Below, piece after piece: positions 19,428-27,916 of a stretch of DNA of 64,000 nt. The position numbers and the translations under genes were made by a program. The stretch covers positions 62,001-126,000 of the forward strand of contig NZ_JBHYFV010000002.1 of NCBI RefSeq assembly GCF_051859345.1. Direction: 5' to 3'. Source of the DNA: Marivita sp051859345. Lineage in GTDB: Bacteria > Pseudomonadota > Alphaproteobacteria > Rhodobacterales > Rhodobacteraceae. The notes under the pieces were generated by a model that did not search any database, had not been told where the DNA came from, and saw nothing but the letters and a program-made list of their open reading frames with translations. Positions within the stretch are counted from its first letter, which is position 1. Every line of letters begins with the position of its first letter.

Positions 19428-20495
19428 TTATTTCAGCATCCGCATGCTGGCATCGGGCAGATAGGCGTCGGTGAAGTACAGGCTCGCATCTGGTGTGTTC
19501 TGAAACTCGTAGGTCAGCGCGACCTGCTCGAGCGCGGTTGCCATACGGTCAGCATCAATGCCACCCATGCCATTTTCCATGACGTAATCGGTCGCGACAT
19601 TTGCGTCGATCGACAACTCCAGGCGTCGTTGCTCAAGCTCCGCATCGGCAGCCGGATTACGTTCGATCAGGCTTTCGATCGCGGATGCCGGATCGGCAAT
19701 CGAATCCTTCCAGCCAGCCGCAATCGCACCAATAAAGCCCTTGATGACCTCTGGGTTGGCAGCAGCGTAATCCGTGTTTGCGATGATCGCGTTGCCATAC
19801 AGGGCAAGGCCATAATCCGCCATCAGAATAGTGGAAATGTCATCTTCCGGAACACCCAACCGCACGAGGTTCAGGTAGGATGAAAAGGAAAAGCCCGTGA
19901 CAGCCGCGACATTGCCTTCTGCAAGCATCGGCTCACGCGTGGGGAAACCTACCGGTTCGACAGTGATGGCATCGACGTCCAGATCATTGGCAATCGCAAA
20001 CGCCGGGAATTGCGCCCAGGCCCCATCGGGGGGCGGAGCACCCAGCACGCGACCCTCGAGATCCTTGGGGACATTCACACCCAGCGATTTACGCCCGATG
20101 ATGGCAAAAGGCGGCTTGTCATACACCATCATCACTGCAGTGACCGGCGCACCCGGGTTCTGGTCAAGAAACGTGATCAACGAATTGATATCGGCAAAGC
20201 CAACCGGGAACGCACCGGTTGCCACTTTCGGAATCGCGTCAAGCGACCCTTGACCGGCCGAAATTTCAACCGACAGGTCGGCGGCCTCGAAAAAACCCTT
20301 GTCGATGGCGACGAAATACGGCGCGGACGGCCCTTCGAATTTCCAGTCCAGCGCGAATGGAAGGTCGGTCTGCGCAAGCGCGGTACCAGCAAGGCCAAGG
20401 GTTGCAGCAAAGGCCGCGAGAGTTTGTTTCAGCTTTGGATTATCCCCAGTTTTTCCGCGCCAACCTGTGGCATCCAAATGAGAAACGGAACGCAA
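19428..20495 (-). CDS. ABC transporter substrate-binding protein, NMT1/THI5-like
   Basis: A periplasmic binding protein with the SsuA/THI5 pattern (FALDWKFEGPSAPYFVAIDKGFFEAADL, GADINS-type ATGAFPVGFADINSL). Members bind nitrate, sulfonates, or thiamine pyrimidine precursors; the ligand is not assigned. The signal peptide LKQTLAAFAATLGLAGTALA is clear, but no ATG or GTG sits at its start. Standard starts in frame are TTG at 20495 or 20477, which add a polar extension. A CTG at 20432 lies at the signal peptide start after GGGGATAATCC. The start is therefore uncertain. Confidence 0.85.
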   Translation of the reverse strand: MRSVSHLDATGWRGKTGDNPKLKQTLAAFAATLGLAGTALAQTDLPFALDWKFEGPSAPYFVAIDKGFFEAADLSVEISAGQGSLDAIPKVATGAFPVGFADINSLITFLDQNPGAPVTAVMMVYDKPPFAIIGRKSLGVNVPKDLEGRVLGAPPPDGAWAQFPAFAIANDLDVDAITVEPVGFPTREPMLAEGNVAAVTGFSFSSYLNLVRLGVPEDDISTILMADYGLALYGNAIIANTDYAAANPEVIKGFIGAIAAGWKDSIADPASAIESLIERNPAADAELEQRRLELSIDANVATDYVMENGMGGIDADRMATALEQVALTYEFQNTPDASLYFTDAYLPDASMRMLK

Positions 20496-20690
20496 AGCGG
20501 AAATATCGCCAATGCGCTGTCAAGCGTCGCCTTCATATTGCTCAATCTTGGACCGATTGCTGAATAAATGTGCACTCTTTGTCTACGGGCTTGGTCGATT
20601 AGTGCAACAATCAAGCAGCCGAGGGCTGTGCAGATCATCTCTGACGTGCTTTTCTGTCCGCATTACATTCCGCGATTTAAGGACGACAAG

Positions 20691-23462
20691 ATGCGTTTCC
20701 CCCTTGCCCTATCATTTGCCCTTTTTGCAACAGTGGCAGCCGCGCAGAACCAGCCCAACACCGTGCTTGTGATGGACGGGTCAGGGTCGATGTGGGGACA
20801 GGTGGACGGTGTCGCCAAGATCACCATCGCGCAGGATGTTGTCGGAAACCTGCTGTCTGATTTCCCGGCGGAACAAGGTCTTGGCCTGACCGTGTACGGC
20901 CATCGCGAACGCGGCGAGTGTACGGATATTGAAACCGTTGTGGCCCCTGCCCCTGGAACGGCCGCGCAAATTGCGACTGCGGTGAATGGAATCAAGCCGC
21001 TGGGCAAAACGCCGATGACCGACGCGGTGATCGCTGCGGCGCAAGCCCTTCGCTACACAGAGGAAAAGGCGACTGTCATCCTGGTCAGCGACGGGGTGGA
21101 GACCTGCAATCCCGACCCGTGTGCAGCCGCACGTCTTCTGGAAGAGGCCGGGATTGACTTCACCGCCCATGTGATCGGTTTCGATGTCGGGTCTGATGCC
21201 GAAGCCCTTGCCCAGATGCAGTGCATTGCAGACGAGACCGGAGGCCAATTCCTGACCGCCGACACGGCCGACCAGTTGACCGCAGCCCTGACCCAGGTCG
21301 CTGCTGCCCCACCTGAGCCAGAGCCAGAGCCGGAACCCGTCCTTGTTCCAACCACGCTGACCGCCGTGATCGAAGGCTCGGAAACGCTTGTATCCGGCCC
21401 GATCCTTTGGGAACTGACCAGCAACACCGAGACCGTGCTGAGCGACACAGAGGGTAATCCACTGGATCTGCAACTGCCCGAGGGCTCTTACACCGCCATC
21501 GCTTACAGTAGTGCGCTTGAAACGGAACTGAGCCGCCAGTTTGTGGCCATAGGCGATGCTGCCTCTGTCCAGATTGCGTTCCCCGAGCCCAGGGAAACCG
21601 CCCGAGTGCTCGTCCCTGCCGAGGCCGTGGCAGGCAGCACCATTCAGGTGGGCTGGGACGGGCCGGACTATGCTGACGATTACATCGGGATCGGGGCAGT
21701 AGACGCAGAAAACGCCGATATGTGGCGCAACTGGGTTTATACCTCGTCCGGCAATCCGGTTGACCTTTTGGTGCCATCCACACCGGGCCCGCATATCGTC
21801 CGATATTTCAAACGCGACGGGCGCGATCCCCTTGGTGCCACCGAGATCCTGGTAACGCCCGCCACCGCAACGCTGTCCACTGTGGCAGAGGCTTCTGCCG
21901 GGTCCGAAATCATGGTGGACTGGACCGGACCAGACTATGCTGACGATTATATCGGCATTGGAAAGGTCGGAGCGGATGGCGCAAACCAATGGGAAAACTG
22001 GACTTATGTCCGATCCGGTTCCCCGGTTGCATTGACCATTCCTTCGGAACCGGGCGACTACGAAATCACCTATTTCATGCGACAGGACCGAACTCCGCTG
22101 GCGACCATTACGTTCAAGGCCACAGACGTGACGGCGCGCGTCATCGCCCCCTCAGAGGCAGAAGCCGGGTCAACCATCGAAATCGGCTGGACAGGCCCGG
22201 ACTATGCCGACGACTATATCGGGATCGGCAGGGTGGATGCCGATGGGTCAAACCAGTGGGAGAACTGGACCTACACCCGATCGGGCAACCCACTGGACCT
22301 TGTCCTGCCTTCCGAACCCGGAGACTACCGGATCACCTATTTCCAGCGGCAGGATCGCACACCTCTCGCGTCTGTTCCCATCACGCTGACCGCGGTCAGC
22401 GCAAGCATCACCGCACCAACCGAGGCAGAGGCCGGATCAACCATCGAGATTGGCTGGACCGGCCCTGATTATGCAGACGACTATATCGGGGTCGGCAAGG
22501 TGGATGCCGATGGCGCGAACCAATGGGAAAACTGGGTCTACACCAGAACGGGCAACCCGACAGATCTTGAGCTCCCGTCAGAGCCGGGCGCGTACATGAT
22601 CACCTATTTCCAGCGACAGGACAGAACGCCCTTGGCGTCTGTGCCCATCACTCTGACCGCCGTGAGCGCCAGCATCACTGCGCCAAGTGAAGCCGTTGCG
22701 GGCTCGACCATCGAAATAGGCTGGACGGGGCCGGATTATGCCGACGACTACATCGGTGTCGGAAAGGTCGATGCCGATGGCGCAAACCAATGGGAAAACT
22801 GGGTCTATACCCGGACGGGCAACCCGACCGACCTGCTGCTGCCGCCAGAACCGGGCGTTTATACGATCACCTATTTCCAACGGCAGGATCGCACACCGCT
22901 GGCATCGGTCCCGATCACACTGACCCCGGTAGACGCAACGCTTGAGGCTCCGGCAGAGGCTCCGGCGGGATCGACTGTCGACGTGATGTGGACCGGACCG
23001 GATTACGCGGATGATTACATCGGCATCGGAGCAGTAGACGCATCCGGGGCCAACCAGTGGCAAAACTGGAAATACACCCGCGACGGGAATCCGGCGAAGA
23101 TTATCATGCCTACCAGTCCGGGAGAGTATGTGATCCGTTACTTCGTGCGTCAGGACAGGGGCGCGATCGCCGAAATCCCGATTACGGCCACAGCTGTTGA
23201 AGCCACGCTGATTGCGCCCGCATCCGCAGCGGCCGGGTCAACGGTCGAGGTCGGCTGGACAGGACCGGACTATGCCGACGATTATATCGGCATCGGATTG
23301 GCGGGCGCTTCCGGCGGGGCGCAATGGCAGGCCTGGAGCTACACACGGGACGGCAATCCCGCCAAGATCAAGATCCCCGACGCGCCGGGTGAATATGTGG
23401 TGCAGTACTTCATGCGGCAGGACCGGACGGGCATTGCGCAAACCACCCTGACGGTCGAATGA
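20691..23462 (+). CDS. Secreted VWA-domain protein with seven C-terminal 89-residue repeats
   Basis: A 923-residue exported protein. It has a signal peptide (residues 1-18, ending VAAA), a von Willebrand A domain (about 20-200) with the metal-site MDGSGSMWG (DxSxS) and LVSDGVET, a PE-rich linker, an intermediate domain (about 215-300), then seven repeats filling 302-923. Each repeat carries WTGPDYADDYIG, the QWENW group, and YFxRQDRT. VWA domains usually mediate metal-dependent protein binding; the repeats look like beta-sandwich modules (inference). AAGGACGACAAG precedes the ATG. The longer frame from 20568 lacks a signal peptide start. Confidence 0.87.
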   Translation: MRFPLALSFALFATVAAAQNQPNTVLVMDGSGSMWGQVDGVAKITIAQDVVGNLLSDFPAEQGLGLTVYGHRERGECTDIETVVAPAPGTAAQIATAVNGIKPLGKTPMTDAVIAAAQALRYTEEKATVILVSDGVETCNPDPCAAARLLEEAGIDFTAHVIGFDVGSDAEALAQMQCIADETGGQFLTADTADQLTAALTQVAAAPPEPEPEPEPVLVPTTLTAVIEGSETLVSGPILWELTSNTETVLSDTEGNPLDLQLPEGSYTAIAYSSALETELSRQFVAIGDAASVQIAFPEPRETARVLVPAEAVAGSTIQVGWDGPDYADDYIGIGAVDAENADMWRNWVYTSSGNPVDLLVPSTPGPHIVRYFKRDGRDPLGATEILVTPATATLSTVAEASAGSEIMVDWTGPDYADDYIGIGKVGADGANQWENWTYVRSGSPVALTIPSEPGDYEITYFMRQDRTPLATITFKATDVTARVIAPSEAEAGSTIEIGWTGPDYADDYIGIGRVDADGSNQWENWTYTRSGNPLDLVLPSEPGDYRITYFQRQDRTPLASVPITLTAVSASITAPTEAEAGSTIEIGWTGPDYADDYIGVGKVDADGANQWENWVYTRTGNPTDLELPSEPGAYMITYFQRQDRTPLASVPITLTAVSASITAPSEAVAGSTIEIGWTGPDYADDYIGVGKVDADGANQWENWVYTRTGNPTDLLLPPEPGVYTITYFQRQDRTPLASVPITLTPVDATLEAPAEAPAGSTVDVMWTGPDYADDYIGIGAVDASGANQWQNWKYTRDGNPAKIIMPTSPGEYVIRYFVRQDRGAIAEIPITATAVEATLIAPASAAAGSTVEVGWTGPDYADDYIGIGLAGASGGAQWQAWSYTRDGNPAKIKIPDAPGEYVVQYFMRQDRTGIAQTTLTVE
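21594..23462 (+). repeat. Seven tandem coding repeats of exactly 267 bp
   Basis: The GPDYADDYIG codons start at 21660, 21927, 22194, 22461, 22728, 22995 and 23262, an unvarying 267-bp period. The array fills the 3' part of the VWA gene and ends exactly at the stop. Units 4 and 5 are nearly identical; units 1 and 7 are the most divergent. Confidence 0.95.
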
Positions 23463-23490
23463 ATCAACGGTCGGGCAGTCTGTGCCCGGC

Positions 23491-24156
23491 CTATCCCAGA
23501 CTTTCGTCCCAATCGGCCAATCCCTTGCGCCCTTGCGGTGTCAGAGCGTACACGCCCTTTTCGACCTTCCTGAACCAGCCGTAATGATTATCCCGCATCA
23601 ACCGTGTCGCTGTCTTGACCCCGGTGGCCTTTGCAATGATCGCCCCCTTTTCAGCGCCCGCTTCCGCCAGGTACAGCGCGCAGCGCAGCGCATCTTGCCG
23701 ATAGGCCGTGACGATACCATGACGGGTCGCACCGCCGTCATTCGGATCGCCCACCAGACGGTCAAACTCCCGTAGCAGCTTTGCCCGCTTCGACTTGTTC
23801 TTGCGCGGCGCATAAGGTGTGGGGTCGCACTGAGCCTCCACGGCGCCATCCTTGCGCACAGTCAGAAAACCAAGCCCGAGACGACGACACAGCATCGTGT
23901 TTTCACGCAAGGCGCGCCGCGCAGTGCGGCCTGTCGGTTTGACAACCGCGATATAGACCAGATCGGTCATACCAAGACGTGTCACCGCCTGATGATACAG
24001 CGTCAGGTTCAGCCGCAGCTTCAGCTCAACGATGACAGGGTCTTCATCTCCGCGCACGGCAACCAGATCAGCAGCGCCCACCTCGCCCTTCACGGTATAG
24101 CCCTGGGCCTGCAGATAGGCCTTCACATGCGGATAAAGATCAGCTTCGCGCTCCAT
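23491..24156 (-). CDS. DUF2161-type putative PD-(D/E)XK nuclease-fold protein
   Basis: A 221-residue protein. GAADLVAVRGDEDPVIVELKLRL holds D and ExK, the catalytic pattern of the PD-(D/E)XK fold, and it is followed by a conserved Leu/Gln helix (LTLYHQAVTRL). The C terminus looks like a winged-helix module (MRDNHYGWFRKVEKGVYALTPQGRKGL). The activity is unproven. The ATG at 24156 (MEREADLYPHVK) is preferred over the upstream in-frame start at 24195. It is tail-to-tail with the VWA gene. Confidence 0.78.
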   Translation of the reverse strand: MEREADLYPHVKAYLQAQGYTVKGEVGAADLVAVRGDEDPVIVELKLRLNLTLYHQAVTRLGMTDLVYIAVVKPTGRTARRALRENTMLCRRLGLGFLTVRKDGAVEAQCDPTPYAPRKNKSKRAKLLREFDRLVGDPNDGGATRHGIVTAYRQDALRCALYLAEAGAEKGAIIAKATGVKTATRLMRDNHYGWFRKVEKGVYALTPQGRKGLADWDESLG

Positions 24157-24237
24157 GTCACATGAATGCGCGACTGCCTTGTCGCTGGCAAGCACAGCGC
24201 CTAGCTTTCAGGCACCACGCCCCGAAAGGATGCCAAG

Positions 24238-25227
24238 ATGCTCACCCGCCTGCTGTCGTTCCTTTGCCTCTTGGCATTGTCGCACCCAGCACTCGCTGCC
24301 TGTGCCGGCAACGATCTGCGTACCACGCTAAGCCCAGAGGAACAGACACGCCTGCAAGCCGCGCTGGCCGACGCCCCGTTTGCCGAGGGCAATCACTGGC
24401 GGGCCACGCGCGATGACCAGACACTGCACCTGATTGGCACCATGCACCTTTCCGACGCCCGCCTTGACGCCCCTTTGGAGCGCATGAGTGACGTGATCGA
24501 AACGGCAGATCTTGTGCTGCTTGAAATGACCGACGAAGACGAGACCGCGTTGCAGCAGCGCCTGACATCCGATCCCGGACTCCTGATGATGCCTGACGCC
24601 ACACTGCCAGAATTGTTGTCCGAAGAGGACTGGGCAAAAATGTCCGAAGCGCTGAAGGCGCGCGGAATGCCGCCCTTTATGGCAGCCCGATTCCAGCCCT
24701 GGTACGTTTCTGTCCTGCTTGCCGTTCCGCCTTGCGCGGCACTGCCCGACCTTGCCAATGGCGGGATGGACGCGCGGATCGAGGCGCTTGCCACATCCGC
24801 CGGCGTGCCGCGCGCCGCGTTGGAAGATGTGGAAACCATCTTTGCCGCTTTCGCGGACCAGCCGCGTGCAACGCAGATCGACATGATGTTGTCGTCCCTT
24901 GTCGATCCGGCAATCAGCGAAGATCTGTTTGCAACCCTGCTGGCAAGCTATTTCGACGAAGCACATGCCGAAGGCTGGGCGGTCTCTGCCATGCTGGCGG
25001 AGCGATACAGTCCGATAGAGGCCTCTGCGGCGGCGGACATCTTTGCGACAATGGAACAGGAACTGCTGATCGACCGAAACCGCGCCTGGATTCCCGTTTT
25101 GACAAAGGCTGTCCAAGACAACGATCTGGTTGTCGCAGCTTTTGGTGCGGCGCATCTTCCGGGCAAGCACGGTGTGTTGGCCCTTCTCGAAGCCGAGGGT
25201 TTTACCCTAGAACGGCTACCCTTCTGA
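24238..25227 (+). CDS. TraB/GumN family protein
   Basis: A 329-residue exported protein: signal peptide ending PALA, then LIGTMHLSD with the first conserved GxxH and FGAAHLPGKHGVLALLEAEGF with the second. The two motifs define the TraB/GumN/Tiki superfamily, some members of which are metalloproteases. The bacterial role is not known. AAGGATGCCAAG precedes the ATG. The 3' end overlaps the EamA gene tail-to-tail by 12 bases. Confidence 0.85.
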   Translation: MLTRLLSFLCLLALSHPALAACAGNDLRTTLSPEEQTRLQAALADAPFAEGNHWRATRDDQTLHLIGTMHLSDARLDAPLERMSDVIETADLVLLEMTDEDETALQQRLTSDPGLLMMPDATLPELLSEEDWAKMSEALKARGMPPFMAARFQPWYVSVLLAVPPCAALPDLANGGMDARIEALATSAGVPRAALEDVETIFAAFADQPRATQIDMMLSSLVDPAISEDLFATLLASYFDEAHAEGWAVSAMLAERYSPIEASAAADIFATMEQELLIDRNRAWIPVLTKAVQDNDLVVAAFGAAHLPGKHGVLALLEAEGFTLERLPF

Positions 25228-26127
25228 GGCCACGCGCCCCCGCACCTGACTGTCGTCTTTCAGCAAGAGCACCAAAGCCGCCATCGTCATAACGACCCCG
25301 ACAAGAATAAGCATTGGCGGCAATGGCTGTCCCAGTGCCATTTCCCACAGGATCACCCAACTGGGGGTGAGGTAGGTATAGGCCATCACCTTGGCCGAAG
25401 GCAGGCACATACTTGCGTATTGCAGCAACAGGAAGGTCAGGGCGCTGGCAAAGACCGAGGTATAGGCAATGGTGATCCACACGATGGCAGGCAGCGATGA
25501 CCAGTCTGTCGCCAACAGCGAAGGCCCCCCGAAGACCAGGAGGAGGATGGCACCGGCAACAAGCGTTCCAAAGGTAAAGACCGCAGGACGCTCCCCCCTG
25601 TTCAATCTCGGAACAAGCGGGGCATAGAACGCATGGGCAACACATCCGATGAAATAGATGACCTCGCCACGCCCGATTCCAAACGCCAGAAGCGCGCCAA
25701 TATCTGCACGGAAGATCACCCAAAGCGCCCCGACGCCGCCGATCCCCAAGGCCACAGCCATGCGCGCAGTCAGAACCTGGCGTAGAAGCAACCAGCCGAA
25801 CCCCGCCGCGACGAGGGGTGTCAGCGTGAACACCGCCGCCATCGACACCGGCGCGCCGGTCTTGAGTCCCTCGAACATCAGCACGAAATAAGCCACCAGG
25901 AACAGCGCAAGAACGCCGTACCGCCACGGTGCGCGCAAGGCCGATCTGTCCATTCCACCGGTCGAAAAGACCAGCACGGCAAGGATCGTCGCCGCAATGA
26001 CAAACCGCACCGCGTTCAACGCCTCTGGCGCAATATGCGGAGCGGCCATGGAGCCAAGCGAGAAAGAACCTGCCACCAAAGCCGAAAAGGCCAGCATTGC
26101 AAAGTGTCCGCGTTTTGCGTCGGTCAT
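25216..26127 (-). CDS. EamA/DMT family transporter
   Basis: A 303-residue protein with ten hydrophobic helices and two EamA repeats. It starts MTDAKRGHFAMLAFSALVAGSF. An in-frame ATG at 26148 would overlap the upstream LysR gene; the start at 26127 lies one base past the LysR stop. The substrate is unknown. Probably cotranscribed with the LysR gene. Confidence 0.82.
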   Translation of the reverse strand: MTDAKRGHFAMLAFSALVAGSFSLGSMAAPHIAPEALNAVRFVIAATILAVLVFSTGGMDRSALRAPWRYGVLALFLVAYFVLMFEGLKTGAPVSMAAVFTLTPLVAAGFGWLLLRQVLTARMAVALGIGGVGALWVIFRADIGALLAFGIGRGEVIYFIGCVAHAFYAPLVPRLNRGERPAVFTFGTLVAGAILLLVFGGPSLLATDWSSLPAIVWITIAYTSVFASALTFLLLQYASMCLPSAKVMAYTYLTPSWVILWEMALGQPLPPMLILVGVVMTMAALVLLLKDDSQVRGRVASEG

Positions 26128-26128
26128 G

Positions 26129-27016
26129 TCATGCAGTTTTCGCGTCATTGTCTTTGACCGCCGCCTTGAGATGGCTGAGCAAAGCCTGCACCTTGGCCGT
26201 CCGGTGGAGATCGACATGGGTGACCAACCAAAGCTGTGCAGCCCATTCTTCCTTGGCGGGCATCATCTCGACCAGGTTGGGATCGGCTTCGGCTTCCGTG
26301 ACCCCGATAAACCCCATGCCTGCCCCGCTGCAGACGGCCGCTTTCATGCTCTGGGAATCTGTTGCACGAAACACGACCCGGTCATACGGCACCCGCGCCC
26401 GCAACCAGCGTTGAAAAGGCGCACGCGATTCAGGGTTGTCGTTTGCCACGAACACATGATTGACAAGGTCAGCCTCATCCTTGGGAAGACCAAACTTCTC
26501 GACATAGCCTCTGGAAGCATACAGCCCGACGCGCAGTTGCATCAGCGGCTGCACCACGTTGTCCGGCTCGTCAGGGGCCGTTCCCGCACGGATCGCCACA
26601 TGGGCCTCGCCATATTCAAGCCGGAACACCCGCGCATCGGTCAGATAGCGCAGGATGACATCGGGATATTGTTCCTTGAACTGGGTGAGCACCGGCACAA
26701 GCAGATCGGACAGTTCTACAATCGAGGTGATCATGAGTTCACCGCTCACTTCGGAGCCGCGACCGCGAATCCGACCCACAAGCTGCTGCAATTGATCTTC
26801 AGTTGTCTGCGCCACGCGGGCCAGATCCTCTCCGGATTCAGTTGGGGTATAGCCGCGCGCATGGCGCTGGAAGAGTTTCACACCCAGACGCCCCTCCAGG
26901 GCATCAATATGTCGAATAACCGTCGCATGATGCACGCCCAGCACCTCAGCGGCGCCGCTTACCGTGCCTTGCCGGGCAACCTGATAGGCCGTCCGCACTT
27001 CGTCCCAATGGTCCAT
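26129..27016 (-). CDS. LysR family transcriptional regulator
   Basis: A 295-residue regulator. The N-terminal winged helix-turn-helix spans VRTAYQVARQGTVSGAAEVLGVHHATVIRHIDALEGRLG, followed by a LysR-type effector domain. The ATG at 27016 follows AGAGGATTGTG; a GTG one codon upstream is also in frame. It is divergent from azoR, the common arrangement for a LysR protein controlling its neighbour, and the region between holds evenly spaced TGCGCA palindromes. Confidence 0.88.
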   Translation of the reverse strand: MDHWDEVRTAYQVARQGTVSGAAEVLGVHHATVIRHIDALEGRLGVKLFQRHARGYTPTESGEDLARVAQTTEDQLQQLVGRIRGRGSEVSGELMITSIVELSDLLVPVLTQFKEQYPDVILRYLTDARVFRLEYGEAHVAIRAGTAPDEPDNVVQPLMQLRVGLYASRGYVEKFGLPKDEADLVNHVFVANDNPESRAPFQRWLRARVPYDRVVFRATDSQSMKAAVCSGAGMGFIGVTEAEADPNLVEMMPAKEEWAAQLWLVTHVDLHRTAKVQALLSHLKAAVKDNDAKTA

Positions 27017-27026
27017 CACAATCCTC

Positions 27027-27095
27027 TGTGCAAACGCTCACACCTGCTGCGCATTTCTTCCCATTTCGTGCGCAGGCGCAAGGCATATATGCGCA
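27027..27095. promoter_or_regulatory. Phased operator array in the lysR-azoR region
   Basis: TGCGCA at 27048, 27069 and 27090, and the near match TGTGCA at 27027, all recur at exactly 21-bp spacing (two helical turns). The array fills the 113-bp space between the divergent starts. A role as the LysR protein's binding region is inference. Confidence 0.55.
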
Positions 27096-27129
27096 GACCA
27101 GGATAACAAACCCGTAACCGGAGCTTACC

Positions 27130-27711
27130 ATGACCCAAACTGTTCTACGGATTGACGCATCTGCTCGTCTCGACGGCTCTGAAAGCCGCGCACTGACACA
27201 ACGCATCATCGACCGTCTGGCCCCCAGCACCGTGATCCATCGCGATCTGGCCAGTGCCATCCCTGCAATCGACGCGGATTGGCTGGCCGCGAACTGGACA
27301 CCAGAGGACCAACGCACCGAGGCCCAGCGTGAAAAACTGGCTCTATCGACCACATTGATCGCCGAGCTCAAGGCGGCCGACACGCTGGTGATCGGCACAC
27401 CGATCTACAATTTCGCGATCCCGGCCACCCTGAAAGCCTGGATTGACCAGATCGCACGCGCCGGCCAGACGTTTCAATATTCCGAAACCGGCCCCAAAGG
27501 CCTTCTCAGCGGAAAACGCGCCATTGTGGCGATTGCGTCGGGCGGGACTCAGGTTGGCTCGGACATCGACTTTGCAAGTGGCTACCTGCGCCATGTTCTT
27601 GGCTTTGTCGGGATCACCGATGTTCAATTTGTACCTGCCGACCAGCTGATGTTGGATGCAGATGCATCACATGCCAAGGCCGACGCAGCGTTGAACGCGC
27701 TCGCGGCCTGA
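27130..27711 (+). CDS. azoR: FMN-dependent NADH-azoreductase / NAD(P)H-quinone oxidoreductase
   Basis: A 193-residue flavodoxin-fold enzyme that reduces quinones and azo compounds by two electrons. TPIYNFAIPATLKAWIDQIARAGQTF is the FMN-binding and dimer segment of AzoR, and the N-terminal LRIDASARLDGSESRALT is the phosphate loop. Divergent from a LysR gene that probably controls it in response to electrophiles or quinones (inference). Confidence 0.92.
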   Translation: MTQTVLRIDASARLDGSESRALTQRIIDRLAPSTVIHRDLASAIPAIDADWLAANWTPEDQRTEAQREKLALSTTLIAELKAADTLVIGTPIYNFAIPATLKAWIDQIARAGQTFQYSETGPKGLLSGKRAIVAIASGGTQVGSDIDFASGYLRHVLGFVGITDVQFVPADQLMLDADASHAKADAALNALAA

Positions 27712-27916
27712 TCGGAAAAGGGCGCGGCTTGACTCCGAGTCCTGTTTTCGCCTAAACGCACCACAATTCCGGGAAGTCCATCTTTCCGGTCCCTTGGGTT
27801 CTACCCGGGATCGCCCCCCACCAGCGTGTCACGCCCGTGGGGGCGTTTGACGTTTGGTATATGCGCCGCTGGCCCTTACATCAGGACCAGATCATCGGCA
27901 AAGGAGGCGAGAGCCC

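Noticed and set aside
23472..23488. GTCGGGCA...TGCCCGGC after the VWA gene as terminator
   Set aside because: Short stem and no T tract; left uncalled.
27812..27844. Possible 4.5S/SRP RNA or terminator upstream of ffh
   Set aside because: A C-rich inverted repeat is present, but the conserved SRP RNA core (GGAAGGAAGCAGCC-like) is absent and no T tract follows, so neither call is supported.
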